The notes under the pieces: generated by a model
Told to the model about the DNA's origin: nothing
Databases searched by the model: none
Seen by the model: the letters and a program-made list of their open reading frames with translations, nothing else
In this document: positions 10,583 to 21,243 of the stretch, one piece after another
Numbering within the stretch: the first letter of the stretch is position 1
Layout of the letters: every line of letters starts with the position of its first letter
Position numbers and translations under genes: made by a program
Source of the DNA: Botrytis cinerea B05.10
Lineage: Eukaryota; Ascomycota; Leotiomycetes; Helotiales; Sclerotiniaceae
DNA length: 64,000 bases
NCBI RefSeq assembly: GCF_000143535.2
Contig: NC_037313.1
Span: 1,805,501-1,869,500, forward strand
Direction: 5' to 3'

Positions 10583-13500
10583 ATGGCAGCTGTTGAAGCC
10601 ACTGCGAAGGCTTTGGAGAATGCCACAATCTCCAAAACCAAGGAGTTGAAAGGTGTAAGTACCCCTCAATTGGCTGATTGACAATAGTTACTAACCACGA
10701 AACCTTTTAGACTGAGAAGAGAGACAAACTTATTGCAATCGAGAGAAAGTACCAAGCACAATGGGAAAAGGATGGTGTTTTTCAACCAGATGCTCCTTCA
10801 ACATCCGACATTCCCCTTCACTCTGTCTCCGCTGCAGAGTTGCGCGAACAACACCCTAAATTCTTTGGCACCATGGCATATCCTTACATGAACGGCACTC
10901 TTCATGCTGGTCATAGTTTTACCGTCAGTAAGATCGAGTTTACTGCAGGCTTTGCACGTATGCAGGGAAAGAAAACTCTGTTCCCTATGGGTTTCCATTT
11001 GACAGGTTTACCTATCAAAGCAGCCGCCGACAAGCTTGTGAAGGAGATCAAGCTTTTCGGAAAGAACTTCGAAAACTACAAGGAAGAAGAGGTTTCGGAA
11101 GAGAAGACAAATACCCCTACACCAACTACCCATCACGAAGATGTCACTAAATTCACCGCGAAAAAAGGAAAGGCTGCCGCAAAGGTTGTTAAGATGAAGT
11201 ATCAATTCCAGATCATGGGGGCATTAGGCATTCCATTGGAAGATATCCATCAATTCGCAGACCCACATTACTGGGGTGCCTACTTTTCGCCTCTTTGTAA
11301 ACGAGACCTTACAAATTTTGGAGCACGTATTGATTGGAGGAGATCGTTCGTTACAACTGATGCCAACCCATATTACGATGCTTTCGTTCGATGGCAGATG
11401 AATCGCCTCAAGGAGCTTAAGAAAGTTAAGTTCGGAAAGAGATACACAATCTACTCACCAAAGGATGGACAACCATGCATGGACCACGATCGAAGTGACG
11501 GAGAGGGAGTTGGCCCACAAGATTACTTGGCTATGAAGTTGAAGGTCTTGGAATGGTCGTCAGAGGCTGAAGCTGCTATCAAAGATAAAGTCCCAGCGGA
11601 TGCAGATGTTTTCTTCGTACCCGCTACTCTTAGACCAGAGACGATGTATGGTCAGAACTGTTGCTTTGTCGGACCTAAGATTACATATGGTGTTTTCAAA
11701 GTTTCAGAAAAGGAATACTTCGTAATCACCGATCGCGCGGCAAGAAACATGTCATATCAGGATATTTTCTCCGAAAATGGTAAAGTCGACAAGGTTGCAG
11801 AGATTGTTGGTTCTGCATGTGTTGGAACCTTAGTTAAAGCTCCCCTCTCTGTACACAAAGATGGTATCAGGATACTTCCTATGGAGTCGGTCCTTCCTAC
11901 CAAAGGTACCGGAGTTGTCACCTGTGTACCATCTGATAGTCCAGACGATTATGCGACTATTATGGATCTCGCGAAGAAGGCGGAGTATTATGGTATCAAA
12001 AAAGAATGGGCAGAATTAGAAATTATTTCTGTCATCAATACTCCGTCATTTGGAGATATGTGCGCTCCATTCTTGGTGAAGAAGCTCAAGATTGCCTCGC
12101 CAAAAGACAAGACAAAATTGGAAGAGGCAAAAGAGCTTGCTTACAAGGAGGGTTACTATCAAGGTACCATGACATTTGGAGAGTTCAAGGGAGAGAAGGT
12201 CGAAGTTGCCAAGCCTAAGGTCAGGAAGCAAATCATCGACGCTGGTGAGGGCTTTGCATATTCAGAACCCGAGCGAAAGGTCACCAGTCGATCTGGAGAT
12301 GATTGCTGTGTTGCATTAATGGACCAATGGTACCTTGATTATGGAGAGGACTCCTGGAGAAAGGAAGCCCTTGCACATCTCGATTCTGGTTTGAACACTT
12401 ACTCGCAAGAGACCAAAAATGGATTTGAAGGTGTCCTCAACTGGCTCAATCAATGGGCTTGTGCCAGAACTTATGGTCTTGGATCGAAACTTCCCTGGGA
12501 TCCTCATTTCTTGGTTGAAAGTTTGAGCGACAGTACCATTTATATGGCATACTACACCATTGCTCACTATCTTCACAACGATATCTTCGGTAAGACTCAA
12601 GGTCTTGCTGGAATCAAAGCAGAGCAGATGACAGACGAGATTTGGGATTACGTCTTTGCTCGTCGGGATCTCAGCGATGAAATTTTGAACGAGAGCAAGA
12701 TTCCAAAGGAGACTCTCGAGTCTATGAGAAGAGAATTCGAGTACTGGTATCCACTTGACCTTAGAGTTTCAGGAAAGGATCTTATTCCTAACCATCTCAC
12801 TTTCTTCCTTTACATTCATATTGCTATATTCCCTCCAGACTACTGGCCAAAGGGTGTCCGTGCCAATGGCCACTTGCTCTTGAACGGAGAGAAAATGAGT
12901 AAATCTACTGGAAACTTTATGACACTGTTTGACATGATCAACAAATATGGTGCAGATGCCAGTCGTATCGCCTTAGCTGACGCAGGAGATGGAGTAGCAG
13001 ATGCTAATTTTGAGGAAGACGTTGCTGATAACAATGTTCTTCGTCTCTACACCCTTAGAGAATGGTGTGAGGATATGGTCAAGGATCAGGATAACCTCCG
13101 TACTGGAGAGAAGAACGATTTCCTCGATGCACTCTTTGAGAACGAGATGAATTCTATTGTTCACGAATGTCGTCAACATTACGAAGCAACCGACTACAAA
13201 CTTGCTCTTAAATTGGCTCTCTATGACTTCACAGGCGCTCGTGACTTCTATCGTGAAGCCAGCATCGCTGCCGGAATCAAGATGCATAAAGATCTGATCT
13301 TTCAATATATCGAGCTTCAAGCTCTTCTTCTCGCTGTCATTGCGCCTCATTGGTCTGAATATCTCTGGCTTGAGGTCCTCCACAAGCCCAATACCATTCA
13401 AAACGCCCTTTACCCCAACGTTCCAGCTCCAATTCCAGCTCTCAGTGCTGCTCGCGATTACGTTCGCTCTACATCCTCGAACATCACTTCTGCAGAAGCC

Positions 13501-14013
13501 GCTCAACAAAAGAAGAAAGCAAAAGGAAAGGACATCGGATACGATCTCAAGAAACCCAAGAAGCTTACCATTTTCTCTGCCGCTAAATTCCCTGTTTGGC
13601 AACAAAAGTATATCGACCTTGTTCGCGAGTCTTGGAACCCAGAGACGAAGACTGCTAACGACAAGGAACTGAATGGAAAGATTGCTAAGATGGGCGAAAT
13701 GAAGAAAGCCATGCCTTTTGTACAAGTTTTGAAGAGGAGATTGCAAAGTGGTGAGGCCCCAGAGCAAGTGTTTGAGAGAAAGCTGGCCTTCGATGAGAAA
13801 ACAACACTCAAGAACATGGTGCCTGGCCTTAAGAAAGCGGCTGGACTGTCAGTGATAGAGTTAGTCATTGTAGATGGCGAGGAGGGCGGAAAGAAGGGCG
13901 TTGTCGTCTCAGTTGAGGGTGGTGAAGAAAAGGAGTATGGTACTTTGCCAAACATGGCCGAGCAAGCGATTCCTGGCGGACCAACCTTTTTATTTGAGAA
14001 TGTTGAGATTTAA
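10583..14013 (+). CDS. CDC60: Cytosolic leucyl-tRNA synthetase
   Basis: Class I aminoacyl-tRNA synthetase that charges tRNA-Leu in the cytoplasm. Model: exons 10583-10654 and 10711-14013, 1124 residues, the size of eukaryotic cytosolic LeuRS. The first exon encodes only 24 residues and the phase-0 intron has a perfect GTAAGT donor. The HIGH-type ATP motif is PYMNGTLHAGH (H89-A-G-H92). The CP1 editing insertion carries the TLRPETMYGQ signature around residue 335. The KMSKS loop is intact at about residues 752-756 (KMSKSTGNF). An anticodon-binding helical domain and a Lys-rich eukaryote-type C-terminal extension follow. The overlapping antisense frames (for example 12973-13767) are shadows. Expected to be essential and constitutively expressed. 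Confidence 0.97.
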
Positions 14014-15865
14014 GCAGTAAAGTAGATATCAAATTGAAATGTTTTAGATAATCCTGTTATTTTAAGTAGTTTGAATGTCCTGTTCTGATTATCCAGATGT
14101 GAAAAAGCCCAAAGCCTCCAAGCTCTCAATGTTTTGGATTTCGATAATTTGAAAGTTCAAATTTAGCTTATAGTTCTATGTTCAAATGTTATAAGGAAGA
14201 AATCCACGTTTCACTCCCGACGCCTAAAAATTGAACCATGTGAGGAAGAGAATTTGGCTAATGACAGCATCAAGTATGCGAAGAAAATTTAGGGCTATTT
14301 CCCGCGAATTAGCAATAAAAGTTTTCTCATAGAGCATTCAGAACTCTACGCAGGTAGAGCGGACCCAGGGTTCAACTATTGGTTTTAGAATGTAGCCAAA
14401 TTTAGATCTATGTGGAATGCAGATGCAAAATGAACTGATTGCGATGTGGAGAGATATCACATTCTGAATGCGTGTATGAAACGATGAGCGCGGTTTAGAA
14501 TGCTAAATGGCAAAAATTTGTGAAACTACTCTGTTCTTGTGGCAAGTTCTAGATCATTCATGAAATCTGATTTGTATAGGAGTATTTGTTCGTTCACGGC
14601 CATCTTTTTGGTAGTCTGCGGAAATACCTTCTCGCGTAAGTTCCGATTTTTTAACACCTTTACTCTCTCTTGTTTATAATCATCTAATTTTCTTTCAAAC
14701 CGCTTCTCGACTTTTAGTTAATAATCGTAATATGCTTAAAGCGGTCACTTTAAATACTGTCTCCGTGAATATATGGAATACTAGCCACGGGCTGCTTCAA
14801 ATCATTCTCCTGGGAGGATGGCATGAGTTGTTCTTTTACTCTTTCGTTGGTTTGTTGTTCTGAACTCCTTGGTATCCGGACATTAATCATCAGAAAATGG
14901 GCTGAATACATTTATTTATGGCGAAGAAAATGAAGGGTGTAAATGGTGTGTAGGTTGCAAAGAGGGGATCGTAGAAAGATTGGAAATATCGACGGTAGAA
15001 TGTTTGCTGGCGTATAGAGGGTACGGGGATACGAGCTAAACTACAAAACTCGCTCTTTACAGAGCAACAAACCTCAAAAATTTGCAGACATACGAAGGCA
15101 TGGCGACATGTCATTGAAATCCCGAGAATTGCATGCAGCAGTGCCCGGGTTCGGCATGCTGAAGAATGCGGACAGCTGAAGAATGTGGACGGCTTAAGCG
15201 AGACTGGGAGTATCTCCGTCGGACCGAGGTCTGCGAACAAGAATTCCATCTTCTAACATCGAAGATTATAGATCTGAATTGTGATGAGCGGTTGTGATTG
15301 GAAAGAGGCGATGAACACAAATATCGGAGTTTTTTTGGTCTGTTCAAGTACGGGTTTTCGAAAGCGGATATTCAAGGAATGAAGAAGTGGATTTGCCTAC
15401 TATCAAGCCAGAACAGACAGTCGATCCGGCAATCCCAAGATGTTTCCATAAATAAATTACTCCTATTCGCACAACTGCTTCCGTAACCGATAGAGAAGCT
15501 AAAGTCATAAATTGCTTTGTTCATACACTAATATCCCATGATACTCTACGTTTTCATGATAAAATCGCTCCGAAACCATTTCTAAAATGAGTCCACTCCC
15601 GCAATCATGGACGTCATATACGTGCAAACGACACCAATATCTATAGATAGGACCATTTGCCCCCCTGAACTCCCGCTTGCGGTAATAATCGGATAAAGAA
15701 TCTCTCCAGAGAGGTAATTGTATATAACCATGACAATCATGTGTGAGCCAGATTTTGATCTCGTGAAACTTTTCTCATCTGTTACCTTCGTTCTAAAGTT
15801 TAGAATTCCAATACCTCCCTCGTTCAAACTTGCAAATATCAAGCGTTTACAACTACACTGTCAAG
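14014..15865. other. Intergenic region between LeuRS and the cell-wall protein
   Basis: About 1.85 kb with no convincing gene. The minus frames at 14890-15249 and 15111-15347 overlap each other and lack recognisable domains. The last few hundred bases should contain the promoter and leader of the cell-wall protein. No tRNA-like structure with both internal promoter boxes was found. Confidence 0.45.
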
Positions 15866-17365
15866 ATGCGTTTTCACTACGCTATCGTAGCGGGTCTCGC
15901 TACCCTTTCGCTCGCGGCTCCGCAGGGTGGAATTCAAGATCAAATTGATAGCGCCCTTGCTGAAATCAATGCAAATACCAATGGAAATGGTAATGGAAAC
16001 GGCAACGGCAACGGCAACGGAAACGGAAACGGAAACTCAAATGGCAATGCCAACGAGAATGGAAATAGCAATTCAAACAGCAACAGCAACACCAATGTTA
16101 ACGAAAACACAAATGTGAATGTCAATGAAAACAACAATGGAAATCATAGTCCCCCACCCGTCAAGCCAACTTCTCAAAAACCGCCACCAACTTCCAATAA
16201 ACCTCCACCAACCTCCCATAGACCTCCCCCAACTACCATTAGAAGCACTGTCATTATCACTTCTACCGTAACGGTCCGTCCAACTACTACCGTTCAACCC
16301 ACAACTCGAACAACTTCTTCAGCCCGCTCTTCAACCGGCTCTTCAACCGGCACTCGGTCGGGTGTTTCAACCAGCCGATCATCAACTTCCAGCACCAGCA
16401 GAAGCTCCTCTGAGTCGTCTTCAAGAACTTCCAGTACTTCGAGTACTTCGAGAAGCTCTTCTTCTTCTACCTCTTCTTCCCTCTCTTCTTCTGCCTCTTC
16501 CTCCTCCTCCTCATCCCGTTCGGGCTCTGGAACTGGCACCCGATCTGGTCTTTCAACCACTCGCGAAAGCTCCAGAACCGGCAGTGCTACAGGTGGAAGT
16601 TCCGGCGTCGTCACCACAACTTCTCCCCCACCCGTCACCACCGGTACCAGCACCAGGAGCGGAAGCGGAACGGGCGGCAACTCCGGCATCGTTTCTACAC
16701 CTACGACCCAGATTGTTCCTCCCCCCGAAACAACCACAAATGTGGTCCCACCTCCTCTCATCCCAACAACTAATGTGGTTCCTCCTCCCCAAACAACCAC
16801 AAATGTGGTCCCACCCCCTCTCATCCCAACAACTAATGTGGTTCCTCCACCCGTTGTAACCAATACTGGTACTCAAGGAGGCAACGTTGTTCCACCACCC
16901 AACACCAGATTCCCAGAAATCACCATCCTCCCCGTCCTCACAACAATCACCACCGTCAACCCGCCCATCACAACCATCACCTCCATCCCCATTGTCCCCA
17001 TTGCTCCTATCATCCCTCTTATCGTCACAGCCAACAACAGAGTTCAAACTGTCCAAGGTGTTGAAATCACCGTCAACGGCGCAGCCACTGTTGTACCCGC
17101 CACAGAAGGACCCGTCAATATCGTCTCCACAACCGTTGTCTCGGGAATTACTCGCACGACAACCATTCCCGCTGGCGTCATTACCACCTTTACATCTGCG
17201 GGACAAACATTCACGACCTTGGCTCCCGGAGGCGGACCCGCTGAAACCAGTGCTGGAGCTATTGCTGGACAGTTCACCGGTGGTGCTGAGAGAGTCAAGT
17301 CGCTTGAGGGCGGTGCTGTTATCGGACTTGTTGGGTTTGCTGTTGGGGGATTGTTGTTACTTTAA
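15866..17365 (+). CDS. Secreted Ser/Thr/Asn-rich cell-wall protein, probably GPI-anchored
   Basis: Uninterrupted 499-residue frame of an extracellular, low-complexity protein. Residues 1-18 form a signal peptide (MRFHYAIVAGLATLSLA, then AP). From about residue 35 to 95 almost every second residue is Asn (an NGNGNG, then NSNSN, NVNEN pattern). A Pro/Lys spacer with three PPPTS-like repeats follows, then a ~120-residue Ser/Thr region suited to dense O-mannosylation. Next is a proline-rich part with a 21-residue unit repeated twice (centred on TTNVVPPP), and a better-folded C-terminal part (about 350-465). The C-terminus is a small-residue stretch ending in a hydrophobic tail (GGAVIGLVGFAVGGLLLL), as in a GPI-attachment signal. 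An in-frame ATG lies 12 codons upstream, but the inner ATG gives the clean signal peptide. The function is unknown; a wall structural or adhesive role is inferred. Confidence 0.82.
   Translation: MRFHYAIVAGLATLSLAAPQGGIQDQIDSALAEINANTNGNGNGNGNGNGNGNGNGNSNGNANENGNSNSNSNSNTNVNENTNVNVNENNNGNHSPPPVKPTSQKPPPTSNKPPPTSHRPPPTTIRSTVIITSTVTVRPTTTVQPTTRTTSSARSSTGSSTGTRSGVSTSRSSTSSTSRSSSESSSRTSSTSSTSRSSSSSTSSSLSSSASSSSSSSRSGSGTGTRSGLSTTRESSRTGSATGGSSGVVTTTSPPPVTTGTSTRSGSGTGGNSGIVSTPTTQIVPPPETTTNVVPPPLIPTTNVVPPPQTTTNVVPPPLIPTTNVVPPPVVTNTGTQGGNVVPPPNTRFPEITILPVLTTITTVNPPITTITSIPIVPIAPIIPLIVTANNRVQTVQGVEITVNGAATVVPATEGPVNIVSTTVVSGITRTTTIPAGVITTFTSAGQTFTTLAPGGGPAETSAGAIAGQFTGGAERVKSLEGGAVIGLVGFAVGGLLLL
15969..16143 (+). 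repeat. Asn-X dipeptide-coding hexamer repeat
   Basis: In-frame degenerate hexamer array of the form AAY-GGN, drifting to AAY-AGY and AAY-GTN. It encodes alternating Asn with Gly, Ser, Val, Glu or Thr. The drift along the array suggests old expansion with codon-level divergence but amino-acid-level constraint on the Asn positions. Confidence 0.8.
16715..16853 (+). repeat. 63-base in-frame tandem repeat
   Basis: Two nearly identical 63-base units (16715-16777 and 16778-16840) plus the first bases of a third (16841-16853). They encode 21-residue units containing VPPP, TTTNVVPPPLIPTTN. Being a multiple of three, unit gain or loss keeps the frame, so length alleles are expected. Confidence 0.85.
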
Positions 17366-18787
17366 AGTTTCCCTTTTGGGTGTTATTGATTTGGAGTTTT
17401 GAATTTGAATGATATTTGTTGAGACTTTGCTTGGATTTGGATTTTGTGAATTTTTATCTTGTTTTGCGTTGTCATCTTAAACTGGTATTGCTTGCGTCGG
17501 ATGCTTTGTTTGCGAGAGTTTACACAGGGTGGTAATGGACGAGAGGGGAAAACAACGGATACCTAATGCGATGGGAAAGATCGTTATGATCAATATAAAT
17601 ATACGGCAAAATGATAATGCATTAATGTTTAATTTAGATACATATGAATTGGCATGTTATTAGTATATATCTGAGCGTGAAATGTCTGTTATTTGTGGTG
17701 CACTTCTTCGAGAGAAAACGCCCAAAAGTGCAAGATGTGTGTGGGGAAGCAGAGGGACTCTTATTGATTCGTCATCGGTAGTAGTGCTATATACTGCATG
17801 CAGCATTCCGCCTATGAAGATATGCACCAACATAAAGAAAGAAGATGTACATTCGTACCCTGTCAACATCGGTAAAACAACACATCAACTTACCATCACT
17901 CCATCTCTTGCTACTCACTTCTCGCCTGACTTTGACCCACTGTACCCACCCATCACTTGCTCTCCTCTCCCTTCCACCTTCATTCACCATCCGCAATTTT
18001 CCATACAAACTCGGGTTCAGATTCAGACATGCAACAAAATCTTTTTCATACCCATTCCCTCGCTCTCCCTCCCCCCCACACTTTGCCTCACATCCAATAC
18101 CATAAACCGCACAAACTCGGGCCCAAATTCAGACATGCAACAAATCCCTTGATTTCTCCTTTATCACCCGTACCTCTGAACTTCTTCCAACCCCATTCGC
18201 TAGTCAAAATTGATGAAGGAGTCTCATCGTACGACATCATACTATTTCGCTTAGAAATCGTACGACTGTTGTTGGTGGTGGTGAGACGCTTATTTTGCCT
18301 ATTTTGCCACTTTCACAGGGGCCAAGAGGAATAGGCGAGGACCATAAGATGTAGATGCAATACATTTAATTAGTAGGTGACTGATGGAAGATAAATGAAT
18401 TTTATCAATGTGCAGTCCAAGGGAGGCATTCACGGTGGTTGAGCATCATTCACAGAAATTGCAATATGGAGGTAGCATATGATTTTGTAAATATGATAAT
18501 ATTAAAGAACTAATTTGGAAGTCGAAGACATTGAGGAAAAAACGAAATTAACATACGCTGTAGAAGACAATTTGCCTATAGGAGTACGAAATCTATTGAA
18601 TATGTTAGCAAAAATGCTTCCAAGTCTTTTCAAGAATGTAATGATGAGATTGAGAGTAATCAGACAGCAGTTGGTACTTTTTTTGTCCACATAGAAGATT
18701 ACAGAACAGGTCTGTGAATAAGGTATATCATCATATTACTCTCCATCCTCCAATAAAAGAAAAATAAATGTGCTTACCAAAATTGTA
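17366..18787. other. Convergent intergenic region with a 106-base-spaced direct repeat
   Basis: About 1.4 kb between the cell-wall gene (+) and the histidine phosphatase (-). The plus frames at 17682-18334 lie in pyrimidine-rich sequence without domains. A ~36-base direct repeat is listed separately. Otherwise only 3' UTR and spacer can be proposed. Confidence 0.45.
18005..18146. repeat. Imperfect direct repeat, ~36 bases, spaced 106 bases
   Basis: Copy 1 (18005-18040) begins ACAAACTCGGGTTCAGATTC and copy 2 (18111-18146) begins ACAAACTCGGGCCCAAATTC. Both continue with AGACATGCAACAAA. They differ at a few positions. The interval between them is pyrimidine-rich. They may be remnants of a 106-base tandem duplication or paired binding sites. 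Confidence 0.8.
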
Positions 18788-19743
18788 TCATCCAAGCTTC
18801 CTCTTTTTGAAGAATGAATCCATGGTTCTCTGAGTGGAATCATGTTTTAAGCTTCCTAATCCACCTCGGGTTTTCTTGAGCCCTTTGAGATGATCTATAT
18901 TATTAACAGACTTTATCATGAGTGACATAGTAACCTCGGACCCGTCAACAGCATGACTTGGTGGCATGACTGAGGTCTGGGCATTGGATAGTTCGTCCAA
19001 TACTGAAGGCACGGAACCAACTTTGGAAGGTGTCACTTCTTGAATGGGCTTGATGTCCAAATCCAAGTAGCCAGTATTGGACCAACCACCAAGATATTCC
19101 AGTCCACGTTCGGGACGTGGAACATTAGGACTAATTGAGACATTCTTTGGATCGAATCGTCTTAAGATGACTCGCCAGAGATGATTCAAAATGATACCAT
19201 GGGCCACGATAGCAATGGTATGATCATTCAGGTTGTTTTCATCGATGTTGAGAAAGTGTATCAGGTGCTTATTGACAAATGTTTCCATCCGCCTCTTCAT
19301 CGATTCCTTCGACTCCACATCTTTGAATCCTGGATCAATTCGGTGTGCCTGGGAATGAACTTCCTTGGCAGTTTTAATTGAAGCTTTTGAACGTTCATGA
19401 AATGGCTTTTTTTCATAGTGACCAAAGTCTTGTTCTCGAAGAAGCTCAAGCTTTGTCACTTCGAAAGAAGGATCATTGTTCTGAGCAACACGAATAGCTT
19501 CTGCTGTCTTGATAGCTCGTTGAAGATCGGAAGAGAATATATGGGAAACCTTCGAAGCTGCGAGATGGGTGCCAAGTCGATTGGCTTGCAATACGCCATG
19601 ATTCGTTAGTGCAGAGTCTGTGACGCCGGCACTTGAAGAAGTTAGCTAAAAGAAGATTGAAAATGTTGCAAAGCGGAATAAGCTTACTATACGTTGGCAA
19701 CATTATCGACGGTCTCGCCGTGCCGAATTAAAAGAAGCCTCAT
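18788..19743 (-). CDS. Histidine phosphatase (phosphoglycerate-mutase-like) with C-terminal PIP-box-like tail
   Basis: Histidine phosphatase superfamily protein; exons 19743-19688 and 19631-18788 (minus), 299 residues. The short first exon holds the catalytic signature LLIRHGET (phospho-acceptor H8) and NVANVY. The splice chosen (GTAAGC donor, AAG acceptor) restores YAGVTDSALTNHG, the usual continuation, followed by SDLQRAIKTAEAI. The second active-site His lies in TIAIVAHGIILNHLWR, and an acidic loop includes LLREQDFGHYE. Residues ~220-280 are Ser/Thr-rich and probably disordered. The last residues are QRTMDSFFKKRKLG: Q286-x2-M289-x2-F292-F293 fits the PCNA-interacting-protein box Qxx(M/L/I)xxFF, and the flanking KKRK could be a nuclear signal. 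This tail is not part of the enzyme fold. The substrate is unknown; this family includes small-metabolite and protein phosphatases. Confidence 0.88.
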
Positions 19744-20739
19744 CCCGCCATATGGGAGAGGAAAGAAATGATCATTAACGGAATATTGCCATGATTGTTG
19801 AATTGTACAAAGTTGTGTGTGTTTATGATCATTGTGGAGGCAAAAACATTTTATGGTTGCGAAGAAAATGTAAAATTTGATTTGCCGAGTTTGCTTAGTC
19901 ATTATGCTAGTTGCACGTTTAGCTTACCCTATGCCGAATTTGAGCCGATGTCATGCCAATCGGATCTGGATGTCTTGCGGTTGTCAGCCCCACGTGATCC
20001 CTTAGAACATGCATTCAGTATTTCACTACCATGAATTAGAAGCTTTTTAGTTTCCTCCAATCGTATTTTCCGAGTAGCTGATAGTTCGGTTTTCTAATGC
20101 AGGTTGACATTATGGATTTCTTACCTCGATGCTCAAGAATTCCACCTGAAGCTTGAAAACACGTAATCTTTCAACGTTGGGATATCTGAAGCTAGGCTTG
20201 ATATTGAATGGCCCCATTCTTTGCAATGTTGATAATATGGGAACGTCCTTTCCAATAAGTGAGCAGAATTTTGACGAGTTAATTGATTCTTTCACGAGGT
20301 ACAAACACTTCACACATGGCTCAAAATTTCCTTTTCTACCTTAGGATTTGGAAGCTACCTACCACCAGGCGTACCGATTTTTTGGTATAAATTTTTAAAG
20401 TATCCAGAACAAGACTTTCGAACATTCTGGTGCTATCAGGTTTCTTGAGTTTCGAGGTGCCCCTGATTTGTATTCCGAATCCACCAATCAGACCTGGGGA
20501 AGGAACTGTTGAACTTCATGTTATAAGACAGCTCGATTCGGCTTTGGTCACCTTCGAACCTTCCCCTCACGGCATCAATACTTGATTTAGGCCAAAAGAG
20601 CTCAACAGAAAGTTGTCTGCTTCCTCTGATCATCATATCAACTCAACATCACCAGAACATCTAATCGTTGCGTGATAGAGCTCTGATTACCTCTTCATAA
20701 CAATTGGTTTGCCATTCTCCAACACACAGCAACGATAAA
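19744..20739. other. Divergent intergenic region
   Basis: About 1 kb between the histidine phosphatase (-) and the small membrane protein (+). The short frames on both strands (for example 20436-20636 on minus) show no domains, and I found no exon chain. Promoters of both neighbours are expected here. Confidence 0.4.
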
Positions 20740-21243
20740 ATGGACTCATTGGACCAACGAAATGTACAAGACTTCTTTTGGGGTGTAGGACGTCTATTCG
20801 GACTTTCGATCCTTTTCTATTTGGAGTACATGAAATACATGCTTCGAGAATTACAAGACAAAACATCAAAAGACCCGACATGCGAAACGGTTGAACTGTT
20901 GCATTTATTGCTTGCATTCTTCACCTTAGGCATACAAATATTCATCTTCTTTGATGGCTTCACACCGACGCTGATGCGGATAACATCTTTCCTGATCCAT
21001 AGATCTGATAAGATTGCCCGACTCCTGTTGTGGACCCTTCGACCGTCAATTGTGACGTTCATCGTATGCTCATCCATGGTGTTCCAGATTATACACTTGT
21101 GCGTCCTCATTCTTGTTATGAATGAGGCCTGGGCTGGAAAGAGGATGATGTGTAGTATTTTGTGTTCTACACCATCAGATAGTGTCCAAGGCAGTTCAGT
21201 CTACCGCGCGATAAATGGTTCATTCTATTCTCTTAATAGATAG
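20740..21243 (+). CDS. Hypothetical small membrane protein
   Basis: Intronless 167-residue frame starting MDSLDQRNVQDFFWGVGR. It has two clear hydrophobic segments at about residues 52-72 (LHLLLAFFTLGIQIFIFF) and 103-128 (IVTFIVCSSMVFQIIHLCVLI). A weaker one lies near 17-35. A short Cys/Ser-containing C-terminus follows. The hydrophobic pattern with charged turns between is unlike random sequence and supports a real integral membrane protein. I recognise no family. An additional exon at either end cannot be excluded. Confidence 0.45.
   Translation: MDSLDQRNVQDFFWGVGRLFGLSILFYLEYMKYMLRELQDKTSKDPTCETVELLHLLLAFFTLGIQIFIFFDGFTPTLMRITSFLIHRSDKIARLLLWTLRPSIVTFIVCSSMVFQIIHLCVLILVMNEAWAGKRMMCSILCSTPSDSVQGSSVYRAINGSFYSLNR

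Noticed and set aside
13340..13672. Internal plus frame of 110 codons
   Set aside because: A +1 shadow of the LeuRS frame; the main frame continues unbroken.
12973..13767. 264-codon minus-strand frame inside leucyl-tRNA synthetase
   Set aside because: It is fully antisense to a highly conserved coding region and its composition is a mirror of that gene.
16294..16863. 189- and 217-codon minus frames and a Pro/Leu-rich plus frame over the cell-wall gene
   Set aside because: They are alternative-frame readings of the low-complexity repeats; only the chosen frame has a signal peptide and C-terminal anchor signal.
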